Below, piece after piece: positions 62,325 to 64,000 of a stretch of 64,000 nucleotides of DNA (positions are counted from its first letter, which is position 1; each line of letters begins with the position of its first letter). Made by a program: the position numbers and the translations under genes. This DNA comes from Diploptera punctata (lineage: Eukaryota; Arthropoda; Insecta; Blattodea; Blaberidae). The stretch is from positions 54,794 through 118,793 of the forward strand of contig JASPKZ010004200.1 in the NCBI GenBank assembly GCA_030220185.1. The letters run 5' to 3'. Below the pieces are notes generated by a model. The model worked only from the letters and a program-made list of their open reading frames with translations, was not told the origin of the DNA and did not search any database.

Positions 62325-63720
62325 CACTGGTGTCCAAAAGTTTAGGATAATTTGTAAAACGGAAAATCAAAATGCTTAAAGAGGAGCAAGGAGTAAAAAT
62401 TATTTATCAAAACGTTTCTCAGTACATTTAGTTTACATACTAAATTATAATATCTCTTCAACAATGAAAAAATTAATAGCAATTATAAATGAAAATTGCA
62501 TTGTTGCAGTTAAGCCCTGTTCCATAAATCTTCATTTTTAAAGAGAGTTATGATATAATCAGATGTAGTGTAAGAACAGATTGCAGTAAAATGGCACAAA
62601 GACAACATCTGGACCCTCTGCTTCGGGGTAGAATTATTGGGCGGCTAGAAACAGGACAGATACAAACTGAGGTCTCCATAGCACTTAATGTGCCACAAAA
62701 TGTTATATCTAGGTTATGGCGACGGTTCCAAGAGACCGGAGACGTTAGGCGAAGGACCAGTGGAGGTCTTCCAAGAGTTACAAATCCTCAGCAGGATTGA
62801 TATCTTGCGTTAACTGCAAGAAGAAACCGAACAATGTCTGCCAGACAACTGAGTTCAGAACTTGTGGCCGCCTCAGGTATCAGAGTATTCAGACAAACTG
62901 TCTATAGAAGACTCAGAGCTGCTGGTCTGTATGCTAGGCGGCCGTTGTAGTGTGCGTCCCACTCACCCTTGATAACAAGAGAGCCCGTTTACGGTGGAGT
63001 CAGGAACATCGCGACTGGACTCTAAATCGGTGGAGCAGCGGTGCTATATACAGACGAGTCCAGATTCAGCTTGAACTGTGATTCACATCGCGTGACTATC
63101 TGGAGGGAGCAAGGAACTCGTTACAACCCCATGAACATCGTGGAAAGACATCCATTTGGTGGCGGTGGTCTCCTGGTATGGGGAGGTATAATGATGAATG
63201 CCACGCACAGAGCTTCACATCTTCGCAGGTGGCACTGTTAATGCTCAGCGGTATAGAGAAGAGATCCTGGAACCTCATGTAGACTTTTTCAGGGGAGTGT
63301 GGGTCCAGAATTCATATTCATGGATGACAATGCCCGACCTCACAGGGTCACAACTGGTGGATGAGTTTCTTCAGGAGGAAGATCCAGCGTAGGAGTGGCC
63401 AGCGAGGTCTCCGGATATGAATCCTATAGGCATGCATGGGATGCCTTAGGAGACAAATTGCATCTCGTCAGCTCTGCGAGGGCACTTCAAGACCTTCACA
63501 TGTCTCATGAGGAGTGGAATTGATGAGCATCGAACTCCTGAACAACCTCATCATAGCATGCCACGTCGATGTGAGTCTTGTGTGCTGTCAGGGGTAATCA
63601 CACCCCATACTCATCCTTGAGCCATGTTGTTCGTAACTTTTATGTTCGATTCTGAATGCGTTTTCGTTTGTTTGTGACAATTACAAGTGAAGACGTATTC
63701 AGCCTTCTTGCCACGAAAGC
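62325..63720 (+). mobile_element. Tc1-like transposon, right end decayed
   Basis: Left end 'cactggtgtccaaaagttta' preceded by TA (62323-62324) is a typical Tc1 terminus. A full-length but broken transposase follows. I could not find the expected inverted right terminus, so the right limit is approximate. Confidence 0.75.
62591..63500 (+). pseudogene. Tc1 transposase, frameshifted
   Basis: Starts 'MAQRQHLDPLLRGRIIGRLE' and carries a paired-like helix-turn-helix ('VSIALNVPQNVISRLWRRFQ', 'ETGDVRRRTSGGLPR'). After a stop at 62798 come the second helix-turn-helix ('RTMSARQLSSELVAASGIRV', 'TVYRRLRAAGLYARRPL'), the first catalytic block 'LYTDESRFSLNCDSH' (63045), 'FGGGGLLVWGGIMMN', the second block 'FMDDNARPHRVT' (about 63320) and 'EWPARSPDMNPI' (about 63393). 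In place of the usual final glutamate ('NPIEHAWD') a small deletion gives 'NPIGMHG', so the third catalytic residue is lost. At least three frameshifts and two stops. Length matches the ~340 codons of the family. Confidence 0.88.
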
Positions 63721-64000
63721 AACAATACAAATACATTGTTAAACTCCTGATTATATGATATCCGAAATGCAGTTGTAAATTGTTTCATTTGTGGTTATAT
63801 GTTATTGCAGGGAAATGACATTATGTGGAACGGCCATTCCTCAATTTAAAAAAAATGACGTCGTAACCAATCACTTTCTTGCTCATTATTTACATTTAGG
63901 AATAAGGGCAAGAGTTGGAAGTAATCATTGTTTATAATACAATGACTATTGGAATATCATAAATTAGTGTTATCGATTACAATTTTCTGAAGGTTGATAT
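63721..64000. other. No recognised gene
   Basis: Unassigned; may include the eroded right flank of the Tc1 copy. Confidence 0.3.

Overview
This window reads as intergenic or intronic DNA from a large, repeat-rich insect genome. It is AT-rich, no ORF exceeds 363 codons, and nearly everything recognisable is transposable-element debris of animal type: APE-type LINEs, tRNA-derived SINEs, Tc1/mariner, pogo/Tigger and hAT transposons, a Helitron end, a Penelope-like remnant and foldback MITEs. Several LINE and SINE types look like those I associate with cockroaches, termites and other polyneopteran insects. That taxonomic guess is an inference and was not tested. I found no convincing host protein-coding gene, no functional tRNA or rRNA gene, no CRISPR array and no bacterial-type operon.

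Layout. 0-5.5 kb: two hAT transposase remnants in inverted orientation, with a LINE reverse-transcriptase scrap between them that is split by a mariner-like element. 6-10 kb: a hAT with 8-bp target duplications, a LINE 3' end, a 431-bp homopyrimidine tract and a long foldback element. 10-15.5 kb: LINE/SINE fragments, an internally deleted mariner-like element with long TIRs, and a Tigger element carrying an internal tandem duplication. 15.8-19.2 kb: three head-to-tail copies of a ~715-bp repeat plus one inverted copy. 19-31 kb: LINE and SINE remnants including nested insertions, a Helitron 3' end, a long-TIR MITE and a second Tigger. 32-36 kb: another copy of the 715-bp repeat interrupted by an almost full-length 3.1-kb APE-type LINE. 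36-45 kb: LINE fragments, SINEs, a 0.5-kb pyrimidine-rich tract and MITEs. 45-50 kb: a hAT deletion derivative sitting in a repeat whose unoccupied paralogue lies next to it. 50-54 kb: an inverted-repeat mariner derivative, a second mariner-like fragment and a SINE nested in a SINE. 54-64 kb: LINE 3' ends, a Penelope-like inverted repeat, a palindromic MITE and a degraded Tc1.

How the pieces relate. Nothing here acts as a pathway. The value of the window is its insertion history: several insertions can be proved internally by target-site duplications (1.7, 6.4, 19.4, 22.0, 38.8, 45.4, 48.7, 53.1 and 58.9 kb), and several families have two or more copies here that can be compared directly. All transposase and reverse-transcriptase genes seen are truncated, frameshifted or interrupted. 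The LINE at 32.5-35.6 kb is the least damaged, with about three lesions in its ORF.
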